DNA from: Talpa occidentalis
Lineage: Eukaryota; Chordata; Mammalia; Eulipotyphla; Talpidae
Reading direction: 5' to 3'
DNA: 64,000 nt
Assembly: GCF_014898055.3 (NCBI RefSeq)
Contig: NW_023602073.1
Coordinates: 83,370,678-83,434,677 of the forward strand
Part shown: positions 24,420 through 35,012 of the stretch, in pieces
Numbering within the stretch: the first letter of the stretch is position 1
How the letters are laid out: each line of letters begins with the position of its first letter
The notes under the pieces: model-generated
What the model saw: the letters and a program-made list of their open reading frames with translations, nothing else
Database searches by the model: none
Told to the model about the DNA's origin: nothing
Translations under genes and position numbers: made by a program

Positions 24420-25264
24420 AAGACTTTTTAAAAGCAGTTTTAGGTTTATAACAAAATAGAAAGGAAGCTACAGAGATTCCCTGTGTATTCCCTGCCCTCT
24501 ACCCCCACACATGCAATGCCTCTTCCATTATCAATATTACTCATTTGTTAGTTGTTTTTTTAAACTAAGGATGAACCTACATTGATACATCATAATCACC
24601 CATAGTCCATAATCCACAGAACTGTAGGTTTCACTCTTGGTGTTGTACACATTTGGGCATGGACAAATATCTAATGACATATGTTCATCATTATAATATC
24701 ATAGAGAATAGTTACATTGCTCTTTTCCTCCAGCTCCTGACAACTACTGATCTTTTTGTTGTTTCCATAGTTTTGCCTTTTCTAGAATGTCCCATCATTG
24801 GAATTACACTGTATATAGACTTTTCAGATCAGCTTCTTATACTTAATAATATGCATTTATGGTTCCCTTACATCTTTTTTATGGCCTGATAGCTCATTTC
24901 TTTTCAGTGCTGACTAACAGTTCATTGTTTGTATGTACCATAGCGTACCCATTCACATACAAAAGTACAACTTGTTTGCTTCCAAGTTTGGAAAATCATG
25001 AGTAAATAGCAAGGTGTGTAATTGATGGATTCTATGTAAAGGATATGTTTAGTTTTCATTTTCATTCCCGCCAGCGCTATATGAGAGTGCCTGTTTTCCC
25101 ACCACATATTACACGTTGTCCATGCTCAAGATTTTGGCTAGCCACATCTCATTGTTCAATTTGCATTTCATAATGTGATACAACTCAACTTTTCATTTGC
25201 TTGTCATCTGTATTTCTTTGGTAAGGTATCTGTAAGTTCTTTAGCTCACTCACTAAAATTTTTA

Positions 25265-25517
25265 AAAAATTTTTTCATAGAAGAATTGGGGTATCGGGGT
25301 GGTGATGGTGGTGGTTTTGGTGGTGAGAGAATTAACCAGAAACAGGGTGGGGAGCAGAACAGGTGGATTTACTGAAGTATAATGCTAAGGGGAGCAGTGG
25401 GCAAGGCAGGAGAGGTCTGCTGTGCCATATATGGGTTAGCTCTCTGGCTGGGCATAGAAATCAGGCCTTAGTGGTGATAGCACTGAGATTTAACCCCTAG
25501 GCCACCAGGGAAGCCCT
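25265..25517 (-). mobile_element. Diverged long-form SINE inside the old L1
   Basis: Reverse of the same SINE: GAGAGAATTAACCAGAAACA, GGTGGATTTACTGAAGTATA, AGGGGAGCAGTGGGC, GGTCTGCTGTGCCATATATG and an end CCTAGGCCACCAGGGAAGCC. The B box is degraded and CpGs are lost, so it is an older subfamily than those at 9751 and 17721. Confidence 0.85.
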
Positions 25518-25544
25518 CATCCACTTTTTAACAACAAATTTAAT

Positions 25545-25650
25545 TGAGATAATATTGATTTACAACACGGTGTATGGTCTTGTGGTACAAGATCATACCC
25601 TTCATATATGTATTACCACACCACCTCCATCACCAAGTCACCCGTAGTCC
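25545..25650 (-). mobile_element. L1 3' UTR-like fragment
   Basis: AATTGAGATAATATTGATTT, ACAACACGGTGTATG and ATTACCACACCACCTCCATC match the pattern of the fragments at 15632 and 36638. It probably is a small separate L1 insertion. Confidence 0.5.
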
Positions 25651-26520
25651 TCCATACTACATTGTGTTTGAGTCCATTTTTTCTCCTGGTTGGTTATTTT
25701 CTTATTGTTGATTTAAAGAGTTCTCTGTGTATTTTGAATAACAATCCCTTATCAGATGTATCTTTTTCAAATATTTTCTCCCATTCTATAGCTTATTATT
25801 CTCTTGATTTTTTTCATTTGCAGAGCAGAAGGTTTCAATTTTAATGAAGTCCTGATTATCAATTATCTCTTTCATGGATTGTATATATAAAAGGGTATCA
25901 ACATACCCAAGGTCATCTAAGCTTCTCTTACATTATGTTCTAGTAGTTTTATACTTTTACATTTTATATTTAGGTCTATGGTCCATTTGGAATTAACTTT
26001 TGTGGAGAGTGTAAAGTATGTTTCTAGATTCATTTTTTTTTTGCATGTGAATGTCCCTTTGTTCCAGCATCATTTGTTGAAGAGACTATTTTGCTCCTTT
26101 GTCTTATGCTTCTTTGACAAAGATCAGTTAACTATATTTATGGGGGTCTATTTCTAGACTTTCTATTCTGTCCCATTATTTATTTATTCTTTTGAACAGA
26201 CACTGTCTTGATTACTGTAGCTGTGCAGTAAATCTTGGAGTCAGGAGCATCAATCCTCCAACTTTGCTCTTTTCATTCAATATTATATTGGCTATCCTAG
26301 GTCATTTTCTTCTTTACATAAACTTTAGAATCTGTTTGTTGCTATCTATAATGTAAGTTGCTAGGATTTTTATTAAGAATCTACAGATCAAGTTAGTAAG
26401 AAGTGATATCTTGGCAATATGGACAATATTTCTTAAAAACATTTTTATCCATGAATATGGAATATCTCTATACTTATTTTTTCTTTGATTTAATTCATTG
26501 ACATTTTAGATTCAGAATTT

Positions 26521-27078
26521 AGGGGTATGCATTAACACGGTCTAATATGTTGCCAGAAGTTTCCTAATTTTTAAAATTATTTCTTGATTTCTGACCTTGG
26601 ACAGGAGAAAAAAGCTCTAGCCTCTTTCCTTGATTAAAAAATGAAGGCAGGTAATACCTATCTCAGCCAAAAGGAGAGTTTATATTCTCAGAACTCATTA
26701 GTAGATGTGAAAAGATGTGGGAGTCAGCAAAGGCTCTGAAACAATAACAAAGAGGAATAGAACTAAGGACAAGGGAACCAGGAAGGTGTTTTCATTCCCT
26801 CAAGGCTAAGCCATTTAGACTATTCAGGCAAAAACAATGCTTCTCTAAATGTACTTGTAGCTATGAAACAATTCCCTATATTGTTTAGTAATCAGCAACA
26901 AGGGAATCTTAGCTGTCACAGATTTATAAAACATCTAAATATTTAAATATATACCTTTCAGTCCAGGTATGCAGAAAATTTCAGGGTGAATTAGTTTTAT
27001 TTATTTTCACAAAGTTAAGTTTATTTTCTAAAGAGTGCTGAGTGATATGACAACCTCTACTTTTTTCATTCTGTTTAT
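26521..27078. other. Unplaced DNA between L1 and SINE
   Basis: No gene recognised. Some of it may be further decayed L1. Confidence 0.35.
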
Positions 27079-27282
27079 CTCCCACCAGGGAACTAACCCA
27101 CCTATAGTGCAGTAGACTACTCCTATGTCACCTGCTGCTCCCCTTAGCAGTGTATTTCAGTAAATCTGCTTATTCTGTTCCCCACTCTGTCTCTAGTGAA
27201 TCCTCTCACCCCCTTACACTCCACACCTCTGACCTATACCCCAGGTCTTCTATACAATAAGTAAATCTTAAAAAAAAAAAAG
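27079..27282 (+). mobile_element. 5'-truncated SINE
   Basis: It lacks the tRNA-like A and B boxes but keeps the body: CTGCTGCTCCCCTTAGCAGTG, TTCTGTTCCCCACTCTGTCTC, AGTGAATCCTCTCACCC and AATCTTAAAAAAAAAAA. No clear TSD was found. Confidence 0.85.
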
Positions 27283-27334
27283 GAGATACACACACATTTA
27301 CAGCTAGCAAGTTTTCAAGGGGTTGACTTGTAAT

Positions 27335-27965
27335 GGCTAATTTTATATTTCAACTGGATTGGACCATGAGGTACAGATATTTGGTTAAACATTTTTCCTA
27401 GATGTATCTATAAGGGTGTTTCTGAATGAGGTTAACATTTCAATCTGTAGACTAGGTAAGCAGATTTACCTCCCCAATATGGAGACACTTTACCCAATTG
27501 GTTGAAGGTCCAAATAGAATTAAAAAAAAACTGAGTAAAGGGCCTCCCTGGTGGTGCAAGGGGTTAAGTCTCAGCACTATGAAGCTATCTGCAGCCACTA
27601 GGCATGAGTTCGATCCCCAGCCAGGAAGCTGACCCACATAGTACAGCAGATCTCTCCTATCTAGCCTGCTGTTCCCCTCAGCAGTGTATTTCAGTTGGTC
27701 TACCTATTCTGTTCCCTCTCTATTTCTGGTGAATTCTCTTACCAACCTCCCCCCACCACCCCAGCTTTTGTATGCATAAATAAATAACTGAGTAAAAACA
27801 AATTTTTTTCTTTTGCATGACTACTTTCAAGCTGAGATACTACGCTTCTGTCTTCAGAGTCAGATTGAAACTCTGCCATCTGCTTGCAATTACAGCTTGA
27901 ATTTAATTAGCCTCCAAAACCATAGAATCTAATTCCTTACAGTACAGGAATATATAATAAATGTA
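27335..27965 (+). mobile_element. MLT2-type (ERVL) solo LTR interrupted by a SINE
   Basis: The left part follows the MLT2 LTR order: TAATGGCTAATTTTATATTTC, AACTGGATTGGACC, AGATATTTGGTTAAACAT, AAGGGTGTTTCTGAATGAGG, CAATTGGTTGAAGGTCC. The right part resumes after the SINE with CTGCCATCTGCTTGCAATTAC, AGCCTCCAAAACC and ATATAATAAATG (polyadenylation signal). There are no internal retroviral genes. Confidence 0.8.
27540..27785 (+). mobile_element. Full-length SINE inserted in the MLT2-type LTR
   Basis: It runs GGCCTCCCTGGTGGTGCAAG, B box GTTCGATCCCC, CCCCTCAGCAGTGTATTTCAG and GGTGAATTCTCTTACC to an AAATAAAT tail. The 11-bp TSD AACTGAGTAAA lies at 27529-27539 and 27786-27796. The insertion post-dates the LTR. 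Confidence 0.95.
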
Positions 27966-28136
27966 TATACTTATTAAATATATGTGTAGTACACATATGT
28001 TTAATAATTATTACAGATAGATTCATAGATATTTAAAGACTAAACATTTAAGGATATTCACAGATGAACTGAAGGAAGAAGATCTCCATGGAAAACCAAG
28101 TTAAGTGGAAGAAGTATCTCAAAGTTCAAAGTAAAT

Positions 28137-28171
28137 ATCTATCTGTCTATCTGTCTATCTATCTATCTATA
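28137..28171. repeat. (CTAT)n/(CTGT)n microsatellite
   Basis: Tetranucleotide repeat of CTAT with interspersed CTGT units. Confidence 0.9.
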
Positions 28172-28510
28172 GATAATAGAAATAATAATAGGAAAGATAA
28201 ACCACGTGGAGGATAAATACAGGAGAAATATAACCAGACTAGAAGACAAGAACAGAATAGAAAGGTGATGAGACAACGTAATAACAAGCACTAATGTGAT
28301 TAGTAGAAATCATGATCACTAGATGTGATCAGTAGAAAATGAGTGAAAATAGATGAATGGTCTGGGATGCCCTATGAAGTGACTGAGCTGAAGCACCAAA
28401 GAGAAGACTGAGTTCAAAGAACTCTATGGAGTTCTTTGGAGATAATTAAAATGTTGATGGATAGGAATAGGGAAAGGTATGTCAAAGGCAGTTAGAAAAG
28501 CCAAAAGGGG

Positions 28511-28573
28511 TGTGAGCGTGTGTGTGTGTGTGTGTGCGCGCGCACACGTGTGTGTGCTTGTGTGTGTATATAC
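28511..28573. repeat. (GT)n tract with a perfect CG-rich palindrome
   Basis: (GT)n runs into GTGTGCGCGCGCACAC (28532-28547), a perfect 16-bp palindrome, then more GTGTGT and TATATA. The alternating purine/pyrimidine order suits Z-DNA, and the palindrome suits a small cruciform. Confidence 0.9.
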
Positions 28574-28624
28574 ACTTCTGGGTACTTTTAATCACAAATG
28601 AGTATAAATTATGAATTATGTGCT

Positions 28625-28725
28625 AATGGTATTGGCCTGGAATCAAAGGTTTCTGGTCCTGCTTTTGTCATTAACCAACCAACCTTGGACAAGTTGTTTA
28701 ATTCAATTGAATGTCAATTGACTTG
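28625..28725 (+). repeat. MIR-like fragment
   Basis: ATTGGCCTGGAATCAAAGGT, TCTGGTCCTGCTTTTGTCAT and CCTTGGACAAGTTGTTTAAT follow the MIR core. Confidence 0.6.
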
Positions 28726-28777
28726 ACACACAGTCCCCAGTCTTTCTAGACCTCTATAAAGAAAAAAATATAAGACT

Positions 28778-28950
28778 AGATCACTGGTGTCCAAACCAGA
28801 GTCACCAGGGGAGTTTGCTAGACCCATGCTTAATGCTAGGTACTCTGCTAGATCTAGAGTGAGCTCAGTAATAGGAATTTTTAAAAAAGCCCTCTAGTGA
28901 CTGAGCCAGTTTTGGAACTCTGGTATGTATGATCTCTATGATTCCTTCCA
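28778..28950 (-). mobile_element. Possible MER5-type (hAT) MITE
   Basis: Read on the minus strand it has an AGAGGGCTTTTTTAAAAATT-type segment and ends near CTCCCCTGGTGACTCTGGTT, in the general style of MER5 elements. It is strongly diverged. Confidence 0.3.
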
Positions 28951-30334
28951 GCTCTAAAATCCCAGCGAGAACCCTGTCTTACTGAGAACAAAAGCCTGAG
29001 ACACCCATTTATCGAATTAGTGTTTAATTCACAGGAGCCATAGAAGTAGGTTTTTCAAATAGGGTCATTTGGTTTTCAGATATATCCACTTATCAGGCAC
29101 TGTTAATTTTGTTTTATTACTGGGTTGTAGGGCAAGAAAGAGTAGTTGGCCTTTGTGTCAACCACATACCTCCAAACCAAATGATTAAAAGACTTGAGGG
29201 AGGATGATAGATAAACCTATCACAATGTCTAGAAAAAAATACTTTTCCAAGAGACTAAATGAAAGTCACAGGTACAGAGAGAGAGCAAATGTTTTTATTT
29301 AATATTTTCTTTCCTTTTCTGAGTACCCACTGTGGGCTGTGCACTGGGCTGGGACCAGCAGTTATACACCTGAGTGGGAATCTGATTAAACTGTCTGTGG
29401 AGAAAATATTTCATTTAAGACTGTTTTTATTCATCATTACTATTTAGTTGCATTTACTAAGAGTACAACATTGCTGAATGCAAACCTCTATAAAGTTTCT
29501 TAAATCCATAAACCTGAAAATTTAATTTTGTGTGTGCATGTGCATGCATGTACAAACACACTACACATCTATAAATATATACACATACATATATATTCTA
29601 ACTTATCTAAATACAAAAATTCATTTTGTAGCTGAAAAACATTGTTATTTGTCACTCCTTTAAAATATTTTGAAATCTCTAATTGATTAAAAATTTTCAT
29701 ATTATGTTTCCTTATGTAATGTCAATTAGGCAATAATAATTCATTTTATGACGACTTCCATAGAACATGGGGAGATGATTATGAACTCACTTGTATGGTG
29801 ATTTGAAACAATGTGTTTAAAACAAACAAGCAAGAAAACCACATCATACTAGTCAAGAATGTATCTACTCTGCTGTTTTTGAGCTTTCAGAGCTTGAGCA
29901 AAGTGATCTCAAGCTTCAATTTCCTATACCTATAATGGAGGAAATTATGGTATGTATTATAATGAGGTGTACCTATGTCTTAATGTATGCATCCCCAAAA
30001 CTGCTGGAGGCAGAGCGTTTATATTCCTTCATGCCCTACATGCTTCAATATAGAACCACCTAGTATGCCCTGAACTGAACAGAGTGCCTACCTGTCTGTC
30101 TCCTGGATCCAGAGCATCTAGATGCATTTTTGTATATTTTGCAAACACAGAATCTGAGCTTCCAGATGCAGTTTGTGTTTTTTATATCTTTAATATTATA
30201 TGCATTCCTATTTAATGATCTAACACAGACATTCATGGCTTTAAATCTTAGACCTCATCTCTATGCCTTCTGTATTACTTGTCTGTGATAATAAAGTTTC
30301 TTACAGTGCTGTGTCAAACACCATTGTCTATTTT
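28951..30334. other. Unique intergenic DNA
   Basis: A CACTGTGGGCTGTGCACTGG stretch (29320-29370) resembles an ancient mammalian-wide repeat. A (TG/CA)-rich and (AT)-rich tract lies at 29528-29602. No gene was recognised. Confidence 0.4.
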
Positions 30335-30560
30335 TTCAAAGTTTATTGATTTGTCAGTGATTTGCATAACCATGTAATTTGGGGAGCACACCTTCACACC
30401 TTCATATTTGTACATGCTTCACTCACCCTTCACCAAAGGGCCAGTGTCAATACTCGATTTTTCTCTCCCCTGTCTCCTCTCTCCTCCTTCCCTCCCACCA
30501 TCTTCTTTGGTAAACAGCATATTTTTCAGAGTCTAAGAATTATTTTTGTGGTGAACAGAT
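30335..30560 (-). mobile_element. L1 3' UTR-like fragment
   Basis: TTCAAAGTTTATTGATTTG, a TTCACTCACCCTTCACCAAA block and a CTCCTCCTTCCCTCCCACC pyrimidine stretch give the arrangement of a reversed L1 3' UTR. The family is uncertain. Confidence 0.45.
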
Positions 30561-30999
30561 TATCCTTACTAATAAAGATATTCCTGTATAAAAACCAGCT
30601 TGCTAAGATAATAAGGCACTACTTAACAGAGACTCTTAGAACAAAGGGTAAAGCAGTCATTATATGTGGTATAAACAAAACTTTCTGTCTTATCCCTCAA
30701 TTTAGCACATTCTTGGATTTAATATTGGATTGCCAAGTAGGATCTGGGGAAATATCTGTGGCAGTGACAAAATGACTATTGTATATTCAAAGCTTTCCCA
30801 AATAGCCTTTAAAATAACAGAAGAATGAAATAAAGTCAAACTGCTGCTGGGAATATTTATACAACACCACTCATTTCCTAAATTAAAATAAATGTCTTTT
30901 CTACAATTACAGGCCATAGTTATGGATTTTTATAAATATTTGACATCACTTTAATTTGCCAAAATAGACTCTATTTCCCTATACAGTACTTGGATTTGT

Positions 31000-31410
31000 A
31001 CATGTTGTAGTCAGGGCACCTGTGAAAGCAGAGTCCGAGAGAGAGGCTCTTGTTCAGGTGAAATGGAGAAGGACGAAAGGCCAGGGAGAATGCATTCCCA
31101 GATCAGCACTGCTGAGGGTGGCTGAGTCTTGTACTACCAGGTCCTTCTGGCAGCATGTAGGAGACATAATAATTGTCTGCCTGAGGGAGGCATGGCAGAA
31201 GAATATGTCCACTGCAGCCCCCACTAGCTAAGCCTTGCCCATAGGTGGTTAAATCCCCTGCAGTTTCCTCTTCAGCAAGTGGGAGTGCGAGGGGGCGTGC
31301 ATGCTGGAGAAAGGGGCTACTAGATGGGTGTAGGCAGAGCCCTGTGGAACTGTGGCTGCATTCGGTGCGGATGAGAAGGCTGGGAGACCAGGTACCACAG
31401 TGCCCAACAC
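31000..31410. other. GC-rich block of unknown nature
   Basis: The block is clearly richer in G and C than its surroundings, with several CpGs (GAGTCCGAGAG, GGACGAAAGG, GGGGGCGTGC, TTCGGTGCGGATG). Open frames of 60-73 codons occur on both strands, but none is recognised. It could be an unidentified LTR, a decayed CpG-rich regulatory element or an old retrocopy. Confidence 0.4.
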
Positions 31411-32029
31411 AATTGCCGGTATTTTAGTTGAAAAACAAAAGTATGATAAAAATTATCCTTAAAGGAAAACGATCCTTTGAAGATTGTACATTTTCCCTGA
31501 CTACTAATGTCTGTATTTCCACACTTGGTATAAGACAACATATCAGAGTCAGAGAGATCATTGAGTTACTTAATTAAATATAATAAATCTGATGTTTTAA
31601 CACTAGGTGGGGTGATTAATTCTATATTCCCAAATCTAGCCTCATTTAGAACACACCCCTGGGGCACTTTAGTTTCACACTTATAAATTATGAACTCAAT
31701 GAACCTAATATTTTGCTGATAATGGGTATATAATACATTAAGACTTGCTTGCTTTAAACAGATATTCTTCTTAATAGCAATTAGAATCTGGGAAAATGTC
31801 TTCTGTTATGGTCCATCTCTATTCTCAGACTTTCTTGTAGTTTAGCTAGGCAATTATTGTGTCATTAAATAGACATGAAAGCAAAAACCCTCACAAATTG
31901 AACAAAACAATTATAAAAATGAACAAAAATGAGTGTTTCTCAAGATACATACAAGAGTAGAATTAGAGGGAAGGACAGAGAAAGAAACCCTTGCACTGAT
32001 ATATAAGGAAAGATATTCTATCTACATCC
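31411..32029. other. Unique intergenic DNA
   Basis: Nothing recognised. Confidence 0.4.
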
Positions 32030-32120
32030 TTTAGGTTTTATGCCACTCAAAGCCCTCAATGGCTTCCTGTTGCCAGTCAGTTAAGGATCAACATAACTCA
32101 CCTCCTTTTTAAAACTTGTT
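32030..32120 (-). repeat. L2-like fragment
   Basis: CCACTCAAAGCCCTCAATGG, CTTCCTGTTGCC and GTTAAGGATCAACATAACTC follow the reversed L2 3' region pattern. Confidence 0.55.
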
Positions 32121-32154
32121 TTTTGGATCTCACTTGCAGGAGTGATCTTCGTGA

Positions 32155-32312
32155 TCGGAGACTACAAATATTGACTCATTTAATCTGCATGAAATGTCTA
32201 TGAGGTACTGAGGAGTATAGAGGTAAGAGACTTGCCCAGGAACATTAGCTGGTAAGGGGGGTGGAGGCAGGATTAGGTTCCTAAGTCTAGGCTTAGACTG
32301 CTTGGCCGGCCC
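32155..32312 (-). repeat. MIR fragment
   Basis: ATTGACTCATTTAATCTGCA, a GAGACTTGCCCAGGAACATT core and GGAGGCAGGATTAGGTTCCT form the reversed MIR order. Confidence 0.7.
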
Positions 32313-33135
32313 CGACACTTGATATTCCTCTTGATATTACTCTACTGCAGTTTGCTTTCCTTCAGGAAGAACGTGTTCCTTCTTTCTACCTCTAAATCCC
32401 AGTGGTCCTTTAGGGACCACTCCCCTTCAAAAAATTTCCCATGATTACACTGCCTCCCCACTCCCCGATCTCCACCCCCAATCTCTGCTGGATTTACAGA
32501 GTGCTTTTTGGTGGTAGAGTTCATTTGGCCCTTGTCTTCTTCCTGATTTATGTTTGTCTACACATATGCACACTTCTCTATAACCTAGACAAACCTTCAA
32601 TAAAGAGACCAGAAACTTACTTTCTTTTAAGAAATAGCATTCACTTTGTGTAAGAGTTCAAGAGCATGAGATCAATACTCCAGGGCAGGAACCCAGAGGA
32701 CAGAGTCTGTGGCAAACTCTGTTGACTAAAACCCCCCTGGTTTTCCTATAGCCAGTGTCTGCTTTGTGCATAGTTAGTGCTCAGTATTCATTGACTTGCA
32801 TTAAAGCTGAGAACTGTGATGATTCTGGTAAGCATGGTTTCATTTCTATTATTTTTTAAAATGAAAGTTTAATATACATTCTATATTCAAATAAACAAAA
32901 ATTGGCAGATTTAATAACAGGCATGACAGGTAATTTTAAAAGTGCTAAGAATTGGAATTTGGCGCTGGAATGTTTCCCTATTCTCTTTCTACATGAAGAA
33001 ATTGCATTTTCACAGCAAATTACCCATTGTTACCATAATAGTATTAACTACAGGTATGTAGGCATGTAATGCTTTAAATATACGTATATGTAATTACACA
33101 TAAACTTCCAGTGTTGTTGTTTTTTTTTCCCCCAG
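32313..33135. other. Mostly unique DNA upstream of the candidate exon
   Basis: 32370-32500 has an L2-like pyrimidine-rich character. Nothing else was recognised. Confidence 0.4.
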
Positions 33136-33296
33136 TGGGGAAAGTGGAGAGAGTTGAAATGAAGATGGACTCCCTGGCTCATTTCCTGCTTGATGCTTTT
33201 GAAGCAAAAGCCAAAAATGCTTATATCTGCCTGAAGCCCAGTATGTTGGTGGGTCTGGTTTGCTTCTCTTTGCTTTTTAGCTTCAGTGTTTCTAAG
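33136..33296 (+). CDS. Candidate internal coding exon, 161 bp, gene unknown
   Basis: An uninterrupted frame is framed by consensus splice signals. The acceptor is a T-run ending TTTTCCCCCAG (AG at 33134-33135), and the donor is TCTAAG/GTAAGAT (GT at 33297-33298). The exon would start with two bases of a split codon and then read 53 codons, ending on a codon boundary. The peptide contains MKMDSLAHFLLDAFEAKAKN, then ICLKPS and a hydrophobic run MLVGLVCFSLLFSFSVSK that could be a membrane segment. The frame stops just after the donor (GTA AGA TAA), as an intron would. I recognise no family, and no neighbouring exon was found. A chance open frame or a cryptic exon remains quite possible. Confidence 0.35.
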
Positions 33297-34314
33297 GTAA
33301 GATAAGGTTAGTTAAGGCAGGTGACCTTGGGAAGATGACAGTGGATTTGGAAGGATGCTGTCCTTCCACTGAGTAACTGGTTTGAATATAGACCCACCCT
33401 GCCTTTATAAAGTCTAACAAGCATTTATTGAGCCCTGTCTATTGAGAATGACAATGGAATTAAAAGTCATAGTTCTGCCCAGCGTGGGAGAGACACAGCA
33501 CATTACTCCGTATCTTTTATCTCCTATTTGAATATCTCCTTTGCTTAGAGAGCCTCCTGGGCAGCGGCCTGCTCAGGCCACTTCAGTTAGGCTCAAATAA
33601 ATCCACAGGACCCTATAGAGATGTCATAGTCAGCTACCATTTTGCTAGGAAACGTCTTTATGGTGGTTTCTAGGCCTCACAAACAAATACAAGGGAAGAC
33701 TTCTTCCTCAACTAATAATGCTTGGCTCAGTTCCTTTCCTTCTACCTGTACAGAAGTTCTTTTCAAATTACTCACTTCTTAGATTAAATAAACTTCCCTG
33801 ACCACAGGATCTGAACTTCCTAATCTTTTCCTCATGTAGTTTACAGGAGAGGCTCTCCTACAGAGAGAACAGCCGTGCAGTTTCCTTGTATGGGATGGAC
33901 AATATTTAACGCCCAAATCCAAATTTCAGGTATTATTAGTGGTGTAAGAGAATTTATTACTAATATTTCTACACATTTGATAACTTGAAAGGTTTCATTT
34001 TTGGCCAGGATGCTGCCCTTTTTTGGCAAGATTACTGACTTTAGTAAAAGAGTGCCACTTAGCCATTTTGACAAAAAGGGTACAATAAAGAAGATGTTTT
34101 CCATTTGTTATTCAGTGTGTGTTTTGGAGGGGTTAAGCATAGAAATTTATTCTATCATTTACCTTTGCTATTTATTATAATTCTTTATTAAAATTTAATT
34201 TTATACAAAAAATAAACAAAGTAATAAGCATATCTATGGAAAAATCGAAAGTGATCCTATAGTCGAAGGCTTTTCAAATTGATTATTCATATGACTCATG
34301 GTTTTTATTACAAT
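33297..34314. other. Unique DNA
   Basis: A short ATTTATTGAGCCCTGTC motif (33420-33500) resembles an ancient mammalian-wide repeat. Otherwise nothing was recognised. Confidence 0.4.
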
Positions 34315-34422
34315 GCAGTTTGGGGCCATTGGGTCCAGTGTGGAGCCTGTGATTCTGCATTTCTAACAAGTTCCAGGTGATGCCCATACTATTGGCCTGT
34401 GGTTCTACACAATGATAGTAAG
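34315..34422 (+). mobile_element. MER5A-like hAT MITE fragment
   Basis: GATTCTGCATTTCTAACAAG, TTCCAGGTGATGCCCATACT and GGCCTGTGGTTC match the 3' half of the MER5A pattern. Confidence 0.7.
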
Positions 34423-34889
34423 AAATCACACACAAGCCAGGCTAATTTTTTATTTTGTTAAAAATTTCATCATTACGTGAATCCAAATGCAATGTGTGAT
34501 CCTGAATTGGAACCTGGAGTGGAAAAAGGGCAACAGTAGAAAACCAAATAACTCCAAATGAAGTTTGAAGTTTAGTTAAAGGTGTTCTATCATTGTTCTC
34601 AGTTGTGCTGAATGTGCCACGGTTACGTAAGATGTTAACAACAGGAGAGACTGGGTGAAGGGTATAGGAAGTCTCTGTATTGTTTTTATAACTCTTTTAT
34701 GAATCTAGATTTATTAAAAAAAATTTCATCATTACGGCAGCACTTGTGTTTTTTAATTTTTTTTTTTTTTTTGGAAGACATTCTGGGTGGGCTTAGCATT
34801 GGTAATAACAGACTGCCGTCCTTGGATTAGTATGAAGATTCAATAAGGTAACCCTTGCTACTGAAAGTATATTTTGAAAAGCAGCAGCA

Positions 34890-35012
34890 GCAGCAGAGCC
34901 ACATGAGATCTTGTTAGAAATGCAGAACCTTAGGCCCTAGCCCAAACTGATGGACTCATCTACATTTTGATAAACTGCTGAGCTGATTGTATACACATTA
35001 AAGTTTGGGAAT
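34890..35012 (-). mobile_element. MER5A-like hAT MITE fragment
   Basis: ATCTTGTTAGAAATGCAGAA, GGCCCTAGCCCAAACTGATG and TAAAGTTTGGGAATCACTG match MER5A read from the minus strand. Confidence 0.75.

Larger units (their letters stand above)
24420..26520 (-). mobile_element. Old L1 (L1M-type) in reverse, split by a SINE
   Basis: Reverse-oriented L1 3' UTR (24420-24560, with CCTCTTCCATTATCAATATT), ORF2 C-terminus (24700-25265) and, beyond the SINE, more upstream ORF2 sequence. That upstream part has the CCCTTATCAGATGTATC, GTTCCAGCATCATTTGTTGA, TTGATTACTGTAGCTGTGCA and CCTCCAACTTTGCTC blocks typical of old mammalian L1. No intact frame remains. About 25545-25650 reads like a different L1 3' UTR, so a second small L1 insertion may lie inside. 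Confidence 0.85.
27966..28624. other. AT-rich unique DNA with two microsatellites
   Basis: It contains the CTAT/CTGT repeat at 28137-28171 and the (GT)n/(CG)n tract at 28511-28573. Otherwise nothing was recognised. Confidence 0.5.

Noticed and set aside
33535..33660. Palindromic GGCCTGCTCAGGCC near 33560 as a regulatory site
   Set aside because: A short single palindrome with no further context.
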